Shown piece by piece: positions 44,906 to 55,529 of a stretch of DNA of 64,000 bases. The notes beneath the pieces were generated by a model. That model had not been told where the DNA came from and ran no database searches. It saw only the letters and a list, made by a program, of their open reading frames with translations. The translations under genes were made by a program, and so were the position numbers. The stretch covers positions 124,001 through 188,000 of the forward strand of contig MBPM02000040.1 of NCBI GenBank assembly GCA_001695595.3. The letters run 5' to 3'. This stretch comes from Plasmopara viticola (Eukaryota; Oomycota; Peronosporomycetes; Peronosporales; Peronosporaceae). How positions within the stretch are numbered: position 1 is the first letter of the stretch; every line of letters begins with the position of its first letter.

Positions 44906-45807
44906 AGTAGGACTCGCTTCCACACTCGAGAGAAGGAAGCCACGTATGGGGTCACTTCTATTAGACGATCAAATTATGGCGAATCACATTCTTTCGAACG
45001 AACGCTGTCGCATAGGCTGCGGGATAGGTGTGGGGTTATAGATAGGTGGCATACACCTCTCAGTTACATTATATATACATGGTTGCAATATTTTGACTAT
45101 GGTGCAATTGTATTTAGAGCAAGGCAACGAAGTTATTTTTGTCTAAAGTAGAAATCCGTTACATCATCGAACACGAACATTGCGTTACTGCCGACCCCTT
45201 TAATTTTAATGCTCTGCTTAATAATAGTACATAGAAATTGATTATATCAAGCGTCTATCGGATTGAATCGGCTTCTGAGCCAAGATCTTCAATAATGGGG
45301 TCCGCTATCCTGAGTTAGGGTTTCACTCTGGCAACTTGACGCGAGGTTACTTGAGTCCATTTATGTCCAGGATGGTACGAGCTGCATTTGAAGTTGTTGT
45401 CGAGACATGCGAAGGCTTTTATGTAAGAGCTGCTGACATATTGAAATCCGTAATCTCTCGATACACGGGATAGCTATGAGTTACGAGAGCTTCATGACTG
45501 TGGCGGAGATTGTAAAATTTAACATTACATTTGCGTGTGGGGTCCTACAGCCTACTTTCCCCAAAAAGGCGGATCATTACGCACGTGGAAGCGAATCTTA
45601 AAAAAAGAGCATAAATGTAGCCATTCGCTCGCGCTTGAGTCAAGAAAACATATGTGGCTTTTTGACAATTTTTAGTTTATAAACGGAAATATAACAATGA
45701 AAATTCCACCCTTACACCATATTGACAACTAAAATCAGTATTGTTGCAAGGAGTAAGTGACTGTGACGCATTCGCAACTCTTCAGACGATCGTACCCATT
45801 GTCGAGA
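44906..45807. other. Intergenic spacer, PPEF to V-ATPase
   Basis: About 0.9 kb with no ORF worth listing, no RNA gene and no repeat. It should contain the PPEF promoter and the V-ATPase A 3' UTR. Confidence 0.45.
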
Positions 45808-47792
45808 TCAGTCTGAAAGCGTCTGGAATGCTTGCTCCACTTCTTCATCCAGACTACTGAAAAAGGCTTTGAGCTCGGCTTCCGGTTGCTTTGGCAACTG
45901 GAACTTTGTCTGAATGATTTTCTGCAGCACTGGATTCATCGACGTCTTGATCTGTGCCCACGTGACCTTTGCATCCGGTGGCGAGTCCGCGATCGCTTTT
46001 TGGCTCAGATTGTAAAAGAGAATGATCGATCGCAACATACCTACACTTTTCACCAAGGGGCACGTAAAGTCGTAGTCCGAAAAGGCATTTTGCTGCAAAT
46101 AATCCTCTCGAATAATCTTGGCCACCTCCATAATCACCTTTTGGTCCTCTGAAAGCGACTCTTTTCCGACCAACTGGACAATTTCAGTCAAATTGTCTTC
46201 CTTTTGCAAGATCTCCTGGCACTTGGTACGCAACATTGAGTACTCGGGGTCAATTTTGTTGAAAAAGGGCTCTAGCACACGCATGTACTTGGTGTAACTA
46301 ACAAGCCAATTGACGGATGGAAAGTGCTTTCGCTGCGCCAGTTTCTTGTCCAGACCCCAAAAGACTTGCACGATACTCAACGTCGCTGCCGTCACAGGGT
46401 CGGAAAAGTCCCCACCAGGAGGCGACACGGCGCCCACGACTGTCACGCTACCTTCACGCTTTGGACTCCCCAGACACGCGACACGACCCGCACGTTCATA
46501 GAACGCAGCCAGACGAGCACCCAAATAAGCAGGGTATCCACTATCTGCTGGCATTTCCCCCAACCGCCCAGAAATTTCACGCAAAGCTTCGGCCCAGCGA
46601 CTCGTGGAATCCGCCATCATCGAGACGTTCATTCCTTGGTCACGAAAGTACTCGGCCAGTGTAATGCCCGTGTAAATAGAGGCTTCACGAGCAGCGACTG
46701 GCATGTTACTCGTATTCGCGACCAGAGTCGTGCGTTTCATAATGGGCACTTCGCGATCATTGATTGTCATGGTCAGCTCAGGGAAATCGTTCAAAACTTC
46801 GGCCATTTCATTGCCACGCTCGCCACAACCCACGTACACGACCGCATCCGAGTTGGAGTGTTTCGACAATGCTTGCGAAATCACAGTCTTGCCACAACCA
46901 AAGGCGCCAGGGACGGCACACGTACCGCCCAATACCGATGGGAACAAGGCGTCAATAATACGCTGCCCCGTCGTTAGGGCCACGTTGCCCGCCAATTTCT
47001 CGGCCACAGGGCGTGGTTTACGTACCGGCCACATGTGCGATAGCCCGAGCTTGTGCGTCACGCCGGTCGTGTCGTCCCGCACTTCAAGTACCGTGTCTTT
47101 GAGTGTAAATTGCTCATTCGTGTCGGTGCCAGCACCGTAGATCTTGACGACGGTACCAAAGACGTTGGGTGGACACATGATCTTGTGCGAATGGAAAATA
47201 TCGTTTTCGTGGACGAGACCAAAGATATCACCGCCTGAGATCGGGTCGCCTTCACGAAAATTGACTGGTTTATAGCGCCACGGTTTCTCGGCATTTAAAG
47301 ACGAGACGTCGACACCCCGAGGAATGTACACGTCTTTAGTGAGGTCGCTAATGGCGTGCAATGGACGTTGGATACCGTCAAAGATATTGTCGACAATCCC
47401 GGGGCCAAGCTCAACAGAAAGGGGCTGTTTACGACGCTCCACTGGGTCGCCGACTGTCAGGCCAGACGTGTCTTCGTACACTTGAATCGAAGCATTGGTG
47501 TTTTCCAGCTTGATAATCTCGCCCACTAGCTTATCGTGGCCCACACGCACCTACAGAATGGGCCGTACACATTAATTAAAAGTGCAATTGATCATTCATG
47601 TGTTTCGAGTTCAACAGCGTACCAGCTCATACATGGCAGCACCATGCATGTTCTCGGCGATCACCACTGCACGAAAGGAGATTAGGTGTATGAAGTCGAA
47701 GACGATAAGAGAGGCTACGTACAGGGACCCGAGACCTTGTAGACGTAGCCATAGTCCGATTCCTTCTCGTTGTCGCCAAACACATGCGCCAT
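45808..47792 (-). CDS. VMA1: V-type proton ATPase catalytic subunit A
   Basis: This is the ATP-hydrolysing subunit of the V1 sector that acidifies vacuoles and endosomes. Exons are 47792-47723, 47666-47623 and 47550-45808, giving 618 aa, almost the size of animal and plant homologues. The introns are 56 and 72 nt. The protein starts [20 protein letters not shown], then [20 protein letters not shown] across both junctions. The Walker A motif [12 protein letters not shown] and the catalytic region [11 protein letters not shown] are intact. The A-type non-homologous insert with [14 protein letters not shown] is present, and [21 protein letters not shown] follows. There is no intein. It is divergent from NOB1 with 201 bp between start codons, a possible shared promoter region. 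Confidence 0.96.
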
Positions 47793-47993
47793 GGCTACTG
47801 CTTTGAAGAGATCTTCGATCGACTTTTCGCCCAGATCTTTTTCTCACCTGCTTTTCGTATGTCAAAAGCAGGCATTGATTAACATTTGAGAGCGATATAC
47901 ATTAGTGATCAATAGATAGTGATTGGACAAAATAAACATAATGAGCTTCTATTGGTTTAAATTTGGTTGGTATTAAGAGAGCTGCCATTTACG
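47793..47993. promoter_or_regulatory. Divergent promoter region, V-ATPase A / NOB1
   Basis: This 201-bp spacer separates two divergent start codons, so both promoters must lie here. No convincing initiator consensus was found. It includes CTTTTGACATACGAAAAGCAG, a short imperfect palindrome with its centre near 47865. Confidence 0.4.
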
Positions 47994-49566
47994 ATGGCGG
48001 ACCAAGTTGAGCAGGTCACAGCGGCCATGCAGGCCTCAACACTCAATCCTGAGGGATCAGAAGAGCTTCGTCCTCCCGTCATCTCGTATGCAGCGGCCAC
48101 AGCTGCGTCAGTGGCTCCAAAATCCACCTTGACGACTACGAAGAAGGTTTTGCACCTGGTCATCGACTCGGGTGCTATTATCAAAGGCACTAATCTAGGC
48201 GTCCTTGCTGAAGTACGTTTTAAAAATGCAAAGTGTTTTAAATGCACAGACAATGGTGACTTATCAACTAAATGATCGCCTTGCTCCTTCTTTTTGTTAG
48301 AATTTCTGGACAGTGCCCGATGTGCTGGACGAGATCCGTGATAAAAAGTCACGAGCCATTTTACAGCGCCTGCCATTCTCTCTACAAACGCGTGAGCCAT
48401 CAGGCGAAGCCATGAAGGCCGTCGTCAACTTTTCGCGCAAGACAGGAGACTTTGCCTACTTGTCGCTCACAGATCTGCGCGTCATGGCGCTGTCCTACCA
48501 GTTGGAAGTCGAGGCAAATGGGGCCGATCATTTGCGTACCAGCCCTACGCTCTCTCAGACGGTCACCCGTGCGGCAAATGGCAAAATCGTCGGTGGTTCC
48601 CAGACAACTATTCCCTGCAAGTATTTTGGTACAGCCATGGGGTGCAAATACGGCAATGAGTGCAGGTTTACACACGAAGACCCAGCATCAGTAAATGGAG
48701 AAGGTGTTCCGAAGAAAGTCGACGTTCTTTGCCGCTTCTTTCATACTCCAGAAGGATGCAAGTACGGTAGCGACTGCTCGTTCATTCACGAAGATAAGGA
48801 GAACGAAGAACCTGTAGAAGACGACGAGGATTCGACACTTAAAGTGCACCAGGCGATCAATGAAACCATTCGCAACGCTGACGTCAAGTCGCGTATTATG
48901 GGCGGCTTCGCAGCGTCCAGCAATGCCGGAGCTGCTGACGATGATGGTAAAAACTGGATCACTGAGGCAAATCTTGGCAAGTTTACAACCTCTCCGTTTG
49001 GTGATGGCAAAAAGCTCGAGGAGATTTCGTCTCGCTTGCCGGTAGCTTGTATCACGACGGATTTCTCCATGCAAAACGTAATGTTGCAGATCGGATTGCG
49101 ACTTCTTTCAACCGAGGGCATGATTATCCAACGCGTCAAGCAATGGATCCTGCGATGCATTGCGTGCTTTACGACGTCTACCGAAATGGACCGTATGTTT
49201 TGCTCCAAGTGTGGTAACAGCACCTTGGAGCGCGTTTCGTACAGTCTCGACCGCGAAGGCCACATGGTATTTTACACACGAGCGAATCGCCCAACAAAGC
49301 TTTCAGGCACAAAATACTCGTTGCCTAAACCCAAAGGTGGTCGCAATGGGGACTTATTGCTGCGTGAAGACCAGCTTCTCGTCGGCATTTGGGGCCAGCG
49401 TCAACGCCAGCACAAGAAGATCATGCAGAGTGCTTTTGGCGAGAACGTAGCACACGATCTTGGTGTGAAAGCAGAGAAGCAATCAGGCATTCAAGTGGGG
49501 TACGGCCGCTTGAACCCGAACGCTCAAAAGGGTCGGGAGCGGCGCGGCAAGAAGAAACGCCACTAG
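47994..49566 (+). CDS. NOB1: RNA-binding protein NOB1 (20S pre-rRNA endonuclease) with two CCCH fingers
   Basis: NOB1 cuts the 3' end of 18S rRNA (site D) during late 40S maturation. Exons are 47994-48212 and 48301-49566, giving 494 aa; the intron is 88 nt (GTACGT...TTGTTAG). The PIN nuclease domain spans about residues 45-150. Its first acidic residue is in HLVIDSGAI, and WTVPDVLDEIRD and LSLTDLRVMAL follow. The zinc ribbon with C359, C362, C374 and C377 and the conserved basic tail (RRGKKKRH) are present. Unusually, two CCCH zinc fingers (CX8CX5CX3H, residues 178-197 and 217-236) are inserted between the PIN domain and the ribbon. The reading frame is continuous through them, so the insertion is real in this gene model. 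They probably add RNA contacts. Confidence 0.92.
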
Positions 49567-49714
49567 GTTGAATTGTAGCCATGGGTCTTTTCTATAAGCT
49601 AACATGAGCGAGATGTTTAAATGACGAGTGATCTATTTCTAGTCCAAAGTTCCAAATTGAAAGCACGGGGCAAAGCGGTCTAAACTGAGCATCCGTTGGA
49701 GCCTTCTACTGGCA

Positions 49715-51334
49715 ATGCAAAGCTTTGAGGAAAAGTGCCTGGGCACTGGTGGCAAGCCAAGCTTTACCATCCTCGATTGTGCTGCGACTGGAGTTTTAAT
49801 CACTTCACCCCGTAGCTTGGAAGCATGTCGTCGTATGGGCATTGAACCGTGGGAATTGATTCCCAAGACCGTGGTGGAATTTCTTAACCAAGGCGTCGAT
49901 CGAAAGTATACCTTGATTGAGAAAGAAGCCGCAGTGCTTCGTCATGAGCATTTCGAGCAGCAACGATTGAGCAAAGTGGAGACTGTACGAGCTGAACGGG
50001 AGGCAATTATTAATGGCTTGGGGCTCGCACCACCTTCGACTGCTTTGTTGTCGGGATCTGCGGGGTGTCTCGCATTGCCGCAGCGGAAAGCGCCAGGGTT
50101 TCCACCCCGTCGGATGCAGTCAGCCAAAGGATTGAAAGAGCCCTTGGTCGGGCAAAGCACGGAAGCGTTGCCTGGCTCGACGTTGTTGCAATTAGAGGAG
50201 CGACGCCTTGCTCGAATGAAAGTTCGGCAACAGAAAGACCTTCAAAATGCCATTGAAATGGAGGCAAAGCTTGCGCGACTTCAGGAAGAAAACACGCGAC
50301 GAGCGGTAGAAGAGATGAAACAACAAGAAGAGCACCAACGCATTGCAAGGACACGTCGAATGCAAGTAGCTGCTGCCAAACACGAAAAGGTGCTGGCAAA
50401 GATGCGGGAGGAGGAGAAAGAAGCGCTCGAGCAGAAAGCGCGACGGCGACAAGAAGCTGAGCGGGAACGGTGCTTAGAGGAGGAAGCGAAAGAAAAGGCG
50501 CGCGTTCGTGTGGTCGAAGCAGCTCAGCGAGATCAGGAGCGCCAACAAAATGCCGATGCGTGGCGAGCGCATACTGAAGCGTTGATGCGGCAACAGGAAG
50601 AAGTTGTCGAAGCGAATCGACGGGTCATGCTTGAAAGAGAACGCCAGATTGCTTTGAAAATGGAAAATGCAAACAAACGACGACGTCAAGAAGCTTTGGA
50701 GCGGCGAGAGAGAGCTATTGCACGTATTCAGAATGTCACGTATCAAAATGAGGTGGCCATTGCACGGAAGAAGGAGGAAGTGGCAAGTAAACAAACAGCA
50801 GCATTGGAGCGTGCCCGAGAGATGGAAAGGAAGGGCCAGGAGGAGCTCAAGGAACGCGTTGCGAAGTCGAAACAAGAAGAAGTGGTTCGTCAAAAGCGAC
50901 TCGAGGCTGCCAATGGAATACGGCAAGAACATGTTCGCCAGCTTTTGGCAAAGCGGGAACAGCTTGAAGCGCAGATGGAACTCTCGCAACAGGAACGAGA
51001 AAAAGAGCGATTGCTTGCACAGGTCGAGCATCAATTGCAAGTTACGCAAAAGGAGCAAAACGTTGCGAGGATTCAACGGATGGAGGAATATGCTCGCGAG
51101 CAACTGGTCAAGAAGATTTCAGTAGCTGATGCTAGGTCGAGAGCAGTGAAGGAGCGAAAGCAAGCTCTCTTGCAGGCACGGCAACAAGTTGCGACTGAAG
51201 CAATGATTCGTCGTCATCGACTGGCTGAAGCTGTCGAGAAGCTCCGCAAATCGACAGTCAAATGGGATAAGGTTGAAGAGATATTGTACGACGTCGAGCA
51301 CCTCTCGTTGTTCTGTTATGTGGCTTTGTCTTGA
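49715..51334 (+). CDS. CCDC177-like long coiled-coil protein
   Basis: This is a single frame of 539 aa. Near the N-terminus it has the segment LITSPRSLEACRRMGIEPWELI, which closely resembles the start of animal CCDC177 proteins. From about residue 170 to 515 it is almost entirely charged coiled coil (Glu, Arg, Gln, Lys with heptad leucines and alanines). It has no membrane segment or enzyme motif. The function of CCDC177 is not established. Nearby CFAP45 suggests, but does not prove, a cytoskeletal or flagellar role. It lies 148 bp downstream of NOB1 on the same strand. The final residues (FCYVALS) are hydrophobic and could be an intron read-through, so the last exon may differ. Confidence 0.75.
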   Translation: MQSFEEKCLGTGGKPSFTILDCAATGVLITSPRSLEACRRMGIEPWELIPKTVVEFLNQGVDRKYTLIEKEAAVLRHEHFEQQRLSKVETVRAEREAIINGLGLAPPSTALLSGSAGCLALPQRKAPGFPPRRMQSAKGLKEPLVGQSTEALPGSTLLQLEERRLARMKVRQQKDLQNAIEMEAKLARLQEENTRRAVEEMKQQEEHQRIARTRRMQVAAAKHEKVLAKMREEEKEALEQKARRRQEAERERCLEEEAKEKARVRVVEAAQRDQERQQNADAWRAHTEALMRQQEEVVEANRRVMLERERQIALKMENANKRRRQEALERRERAIARIQNVTYQNEVAIARKKEEVASKQTAALERAREMERKGQEELKERVAKSKQEEVVRQKRLEAANGIRQEHVRQLLAKREQLEAQMELSQQEREKERLLAQVEHQLQVTQKEQNVARIQRMEEYAREQLVKKISVADARSRAVKERKQALLQARQQVATEAMIRRHRLAEAVEKLRKSTVKWDKVEEILYDVEHLSLFCYVALS

Positions 51335-51853
51335 CCCTTTTGTGTGCGTTTGTGTTTTTGTAGAGATCGGGAAGCGCATATTTTAAAGCCCGTCACTGTT
51401 GTTACTCAGCCGCCCAATAATAATTTGGATTGTTAGGAAATCGAAGTAGTGCTTGCATGGTACTCTTGGTCTGCGTTACGACCGCGAGTATGTTTATATC
51501 CGGATTATTCTTGATTGGGTTAGCATTGTAAAGAATTCAAATACAACATAATTTGACTTATGGACGCCTCGGAATGCAAAAATGGTCTTGACTTCCTCAA
51601 AAACAAGCCCATTCTTGCAACCCAGAGGGTAATGTGTTGACAAACCTTTTAGTGAAAATCTACTTGATTAGTGCAGCGCTGCCACGCCAGACCGAAAGAA
51701 TCGTCAAAAATATCTTTCAAAGCCTCGCTCAGCTGTAGGCAGAAAGTTTCCATCTAAAACAGGGTAAAACATATAAAAGTGTTCTTCAAAATCGAAACAT
51801 AGTGCTACGATATAGTGGCAGTGTCAACACTAGAATTGCAAACCGAAATGAAT
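51335..51853. other. Convergent intergenic spacer
   Basis: About 520 bp between the 3' ends of the coiled-coil gene and SPRTN. It is AT-rich with nothing recognisable. Confidence 0.45.
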
Positions 51854-53506
51854 TCAGTCAATTTCGATGATGTCTACTTGATCGTTTCTTGTTTTCACAC
51901 GTATTTGATCTTTACGGGGTAACGTCAACAGCGAGAGCTGTATTGCCTGTTTCAATTGCTCGCTGTCACTCTCATCAGAATCCAGATTTTCAATTGCAAT
52001 AGCCTCAGGAGGCGTTGCTGTTGTACCAGTTGTGCAGACATCTTGCTCTTCCATTCTGCCAGACACTTTCAGTCCATTTCTGTTTTGAGCTTTCAGACCG
52101 AATCCATGTAATTTTGTATCTGAGGTCTGAAATAGTGCATGAACGTCTCCAACCAAATAGTACGCGTCATCGTGATCATCCACTAAGAAAATGACGGGAG
52201 CTGAGGGTGGAATCTTGAGCATCGACTGTGTCAAGCCTTTGCAATCGTCACCGTGCTCCTTCTTCAGCTTCTTACAGCTATCACTTTTCACATCAGATGA
52301 AAGTGGAGCTTTCTGTTCAGCACGCAGGGTATTTGTACCAACACGAGAGGAAGCGTCTGGTCCCATAATCTCAACTTTGTTGTCTATCTTGATCGTTGGG
52401 AAAAACTCCTTCACGCTCGGTGAATCCGCTTTCACCTTCTTTTTTTTCGATTTTTCTTCGCGAGCAACTCTTCTTTTCATCTTCTTTGCTTGTTTTGCCG
52501 TGAACTCGGCAGGTTCTTTTGTTTTAATGTACGTTCCGCCACAATTGCGTTCGTGGTCAGCCCACCATCGATCACTCGGCCCAGGAACCCGATTCATGGA
52601 TCTTTTAACGAACCCAAAGTACGGTGGAGTGCGTCGACATGGACCCTAACAAGAGAAGATGATTTAGCTCCCCCACTTGTCACAATCGATTGTACTTACA
52701 TTGCACTGCCACACGTGCTTTCGGTACGAGTTCACTTCATCGTGAAAAGTGTGAAAGACTGTTATTTTTGTATTTGCTGCTTGATTTATTCGATGCATAT
52801 GAGATTGAAACAGCGGTCCGTGGTCCTCGTGGTCGCGTACAGGCGTCGCCACAAACACGTACGCGTGAATCATTTCGTGCTGCACATCAATACACATTTA
52901 ATCGCCCGTCTCAACGATAGCATAGGGTAGTAAGTCGTACCAGCAAAGTATTGACCATATCACTACGTGGTCGAAGTCGAAGCAATGGTTCACTAAAATA
53001 AATTGTGAGTAGCATCAAGAAGTGCTATTTCACAAGTTCGATGACGTACCTCAATCGAATTGAACAAAAGCCGCTTACAGGCTGAAAGCTGCATAGTCCA
53101 GCACTGTAAAAGAACAGTTAAAATTTAGTTAATGATGCCAAAATCGAAAAATTCGACAACTTGCCAGAGTGTCATACGCTTGCTCCACTTGACCTCGCAG
53201 CCGGCTAAACGACCTTCAAAGAACATGCGATTGTACTCCTAAAGACATTAAGCAAGGAGGAAGTAAAGTTGCAAGTCATGAAAAATATAATGAACAAGTA
53301 CAAGACGCACTTGAAAAAGCGAATGCAGGTCCGGAGTAGGGTCTGATGCGAGTCATGACGGTATTAAACGCTTGGTTTAAAGGCGATGCATAGAAAATAG
53401 CGTCCTTACCCAAGTATTCGTACTCTGGAGCCAATAAATCACATCGCTGCGCCACCATCGCGTGTTTGTGGGTCGCAGCAACAGCGCGCACGAGCGACTC
53501 CGTCAT
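51854..53506 (-). CDS. SPRTN: SprT-like DNA-dependent metalloprotease Spartan
   Basis: This protease cleaves proteins cross-linked to DNA. Seven exons are inferred: 53506-53410, 53342-53311, 53238-53165, 53103-53050, 52992-52941, 52879-52700 and 52645-51854, giving 426 aa. All phases close and every junction matches the family: EYLDPTPDLHSLFQ, EYNRMFFEGRL, VKWSKRMTLCAG, CSIRLSEPLLRLRPR, LLHEMIHAY, then NGPCRR. The zinc site is HEMIH (residues 104-108) plus the His in DHEDHGPLF. A short zinc-binding-like region follows (MNRVPGPSDRWWADH...CGGT). Near the C-terminus DSEQLKQAIQLSLL looks like a ubiquitin-interacting motif. Intron 3 (53164-53104) uses a GC donor (GCAAGT), the only arrangement that restores the conserved MTLCAG. 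The other introns are GT-AG, 54-72 nt. Confidence 0.92.
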
Positions 53507-53628
53507 CAGAATTCCTCAATTCCTCGACGCATACAATTTAGCAAAAGACAGTGTGGTGGGTAGTATGATATTTTACAAAGTACTAAAATATGGCCTGATA
53601 TTAAAAGGTATTGCTACTTCCTGCTTCT

Positions 53629-55339
53629 TTATCGAATCTGTTTCTCAATCACGAGGGCTTTCATCTCGGACAAGTAGAGTGGATTCACACCAGCCTCAAC
53701 AAGCTCGCCGACCTCCTCCATTCGAATGCGCTCCAGCTTTTCAAGCTCCTTGGCATACTCCTCTTTCAACGCTTCCCCTTCCTCTTGCTTTTTCTCAAAC
53801 GTACGTTTTTTTAAACGTTCCTTCTCTTCAATCTGCAATTGCAGCAAACGACGATGGGCCAAGCTCGCTAACTTGCGCCTCTCGTCTTCCGCCTTCACGC
53901 GTGCCTTGTCCGACTCGACCTGAATCATAATCGAGTCGTACTCTTGCTGTTGCATCGTCGCCTCTTTGACTCGAGCACGGTCCCGATGCATGGCCTGCGC
54001 TTCTCGAGCACGCCGCAATTCAACCATCTCCTCTTTCTGCTTTCTTGCCAAAGCCAAGTCAGCTTCACGTGCCTGTCGTTCACGCGCTTCCGCGGATCGC
54101 CTGGCACGAAGCTCATCCAGCTCTGCCTTGTCGTTTGCCATCTTTTCCTGCGTCGAGCGGAGCTTGGCACAGCGAAGCTCGGCTTCATGGCGTCGCTCAG
54201 CTTCCTCTTCTTCGCGACGCTTCAGGTCTTCCGCCTTTTTTAATTGATACGCATGCACCGCCTCTTCTTCGTCCTTGATCTTACGCTGCACCTCTTGTTT
54301 CCGCACCAAAGTATCCTCATTAAACTTGCGAATTTCTTCCATCGAGTGCTGTGCACGCAACGTTTTTGCCTTTTCTTTCTCGGCTTCCTCCTCCGCTTGG
54401 CGCTGAATGTTCGCCAGCATTTCTTGCGCTTCCTGAGCGACTAATGCACACTCGTTCTGACGCTGGCGACGACGATCTGCGATCTGGTCTTCTAGCACTT
54501 TTCGGTCTGCTAGTCGCTTCTGCTTTTTAATTTCATCCCGATGTTCTTGTCGTTTAAGACTTTCAAGTCGCGCAATCTCCATCAACGTGTTCATCTTTTC
54601 ATCGTACACGTCGTGCTCGATTTCCAGCTCTTTTTTCACCTGAAGCTGCTGGTCACGAATAGTAAAGGCTTGTGCACGAGTACCAAGCGTCTTCATCAGC
54701 TTCACACTATCGTGCGTCTGTTCTTTTAATACCCGAGCGCGACGCAAAATTTCATGTTTTTCAGTCGAAAAAATTTGCTCAATCTCGCTTTTCGGCGCTC
54801 GTTGCGCTGCTTCTTTGCTCAACTTTAACATGTGCTCCTTTCGAGCTTTGGACGCCAATCTTTGTTGCTCTTGATCCGTCTCGCGCTTCGCCTCCAGCGC
54901 TTCTAAATCAGCAGCAGTTAAAATCCTCGTCTCTGCTTTCATTCGCTCAATTTCGTCTTCAGGAAGCACTACAAATGACGCTTTGGTCTTGCTCGAACGC
55001 TTGATGCTTTGCTTCCCGGGTGACGACACGCCTTCATTTTCGCCAGCTTCTTGATTCGTTAAAGTCTTTGAATGGGTGCCAACGATATTCCTACCATCAA
55101 AAATCACCTTTTATAAAAAAAATAAAGATTAAAACCATAACAACACAATACCTTCCAGCTTGAAGCGTGCGATCATTTGTACGGGTTCTATGGAGCTGAT
55201 TCTTGGCACCAAAGAGCGTGTCATCAACTTGCGGCGTATGAGCTACCCGACGGTATCGTCGTGACCCACCACTGCCATTTGACAGATTTTTGAGGCCGTT
55301 GCCACTTGTGGCCGAATTCGTTCGCGCACTTGCACTCAT
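53629..55339 (-). CDS. CFAP45: Cilia- and flagella-associated protein 45
   Basis: This is a microtubule inner protein of the axonemal doublet. The main exon is 55107-53629 (about 492 aa), almost entirely coiled coil. It has the CFAP45 N-terminal block (VVLPEDEIERMKAETRILT) and many Glu/Arg/Lys heptads, and it ends ALVIEKQIR. An upstream exon starting at ATG 55339 encodes YRRVAHTPQVDDTLFG, which matches the family start (YRxxxxxxQVDESLFG). Joining them is not clean. The best donor (GTATTG after ...GGAAG) is out of phase with the acceptor ATAAAAG at 55108, and the spacer has T and A runs. Either a weaker donor is used or there is an indel. An oomycete that keeps this gene is expected to make motile zoospores. 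Confidence 0.87.
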
Positions 55340-55529
55340 ACTGATGCTCCCCTCTCAACGATAATCAAGCGATGAACACTGGAGCTCCTATTAATATGGT
55401 TTGCACAGTTTCGCTGTAAATAGCCCAGGGTTTTAAATGCTTGATAAAACGAGGCAATGATCTTTTCTGACAACAATTCCGCAACTTTTACTTCCGATCA
55501 GTTAACGTATGAAAGTATGTTGACTTTTG

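Noticed and set aside
44197..44955. 252-codon minus-strand ORF upstream of PPEF
   Set aside because: It runs through three introns of the PPEF gene in the wrong frame; the spliced model with MGNKSS explains the region.
46324..46977. 217-codon plus-strand ORF
   Set aside because: Antisense to V-ATPase subunit A; composition reflects the complementary strand of a highly conserved gene.
50474..51103. 209-codon minus-strand ORF, hydrophobic
   Set aside because: Antisense shadow of the Glu/Arg-rich coiled-coil gene; Leu/Phe richness is the complement of Glu/Lys codons.
54045..54278. Plus-strand ORFs inside CFAP45
   Set aside because: Shadows of the coiled-coil frame; several overlapping ones exist in all frames.
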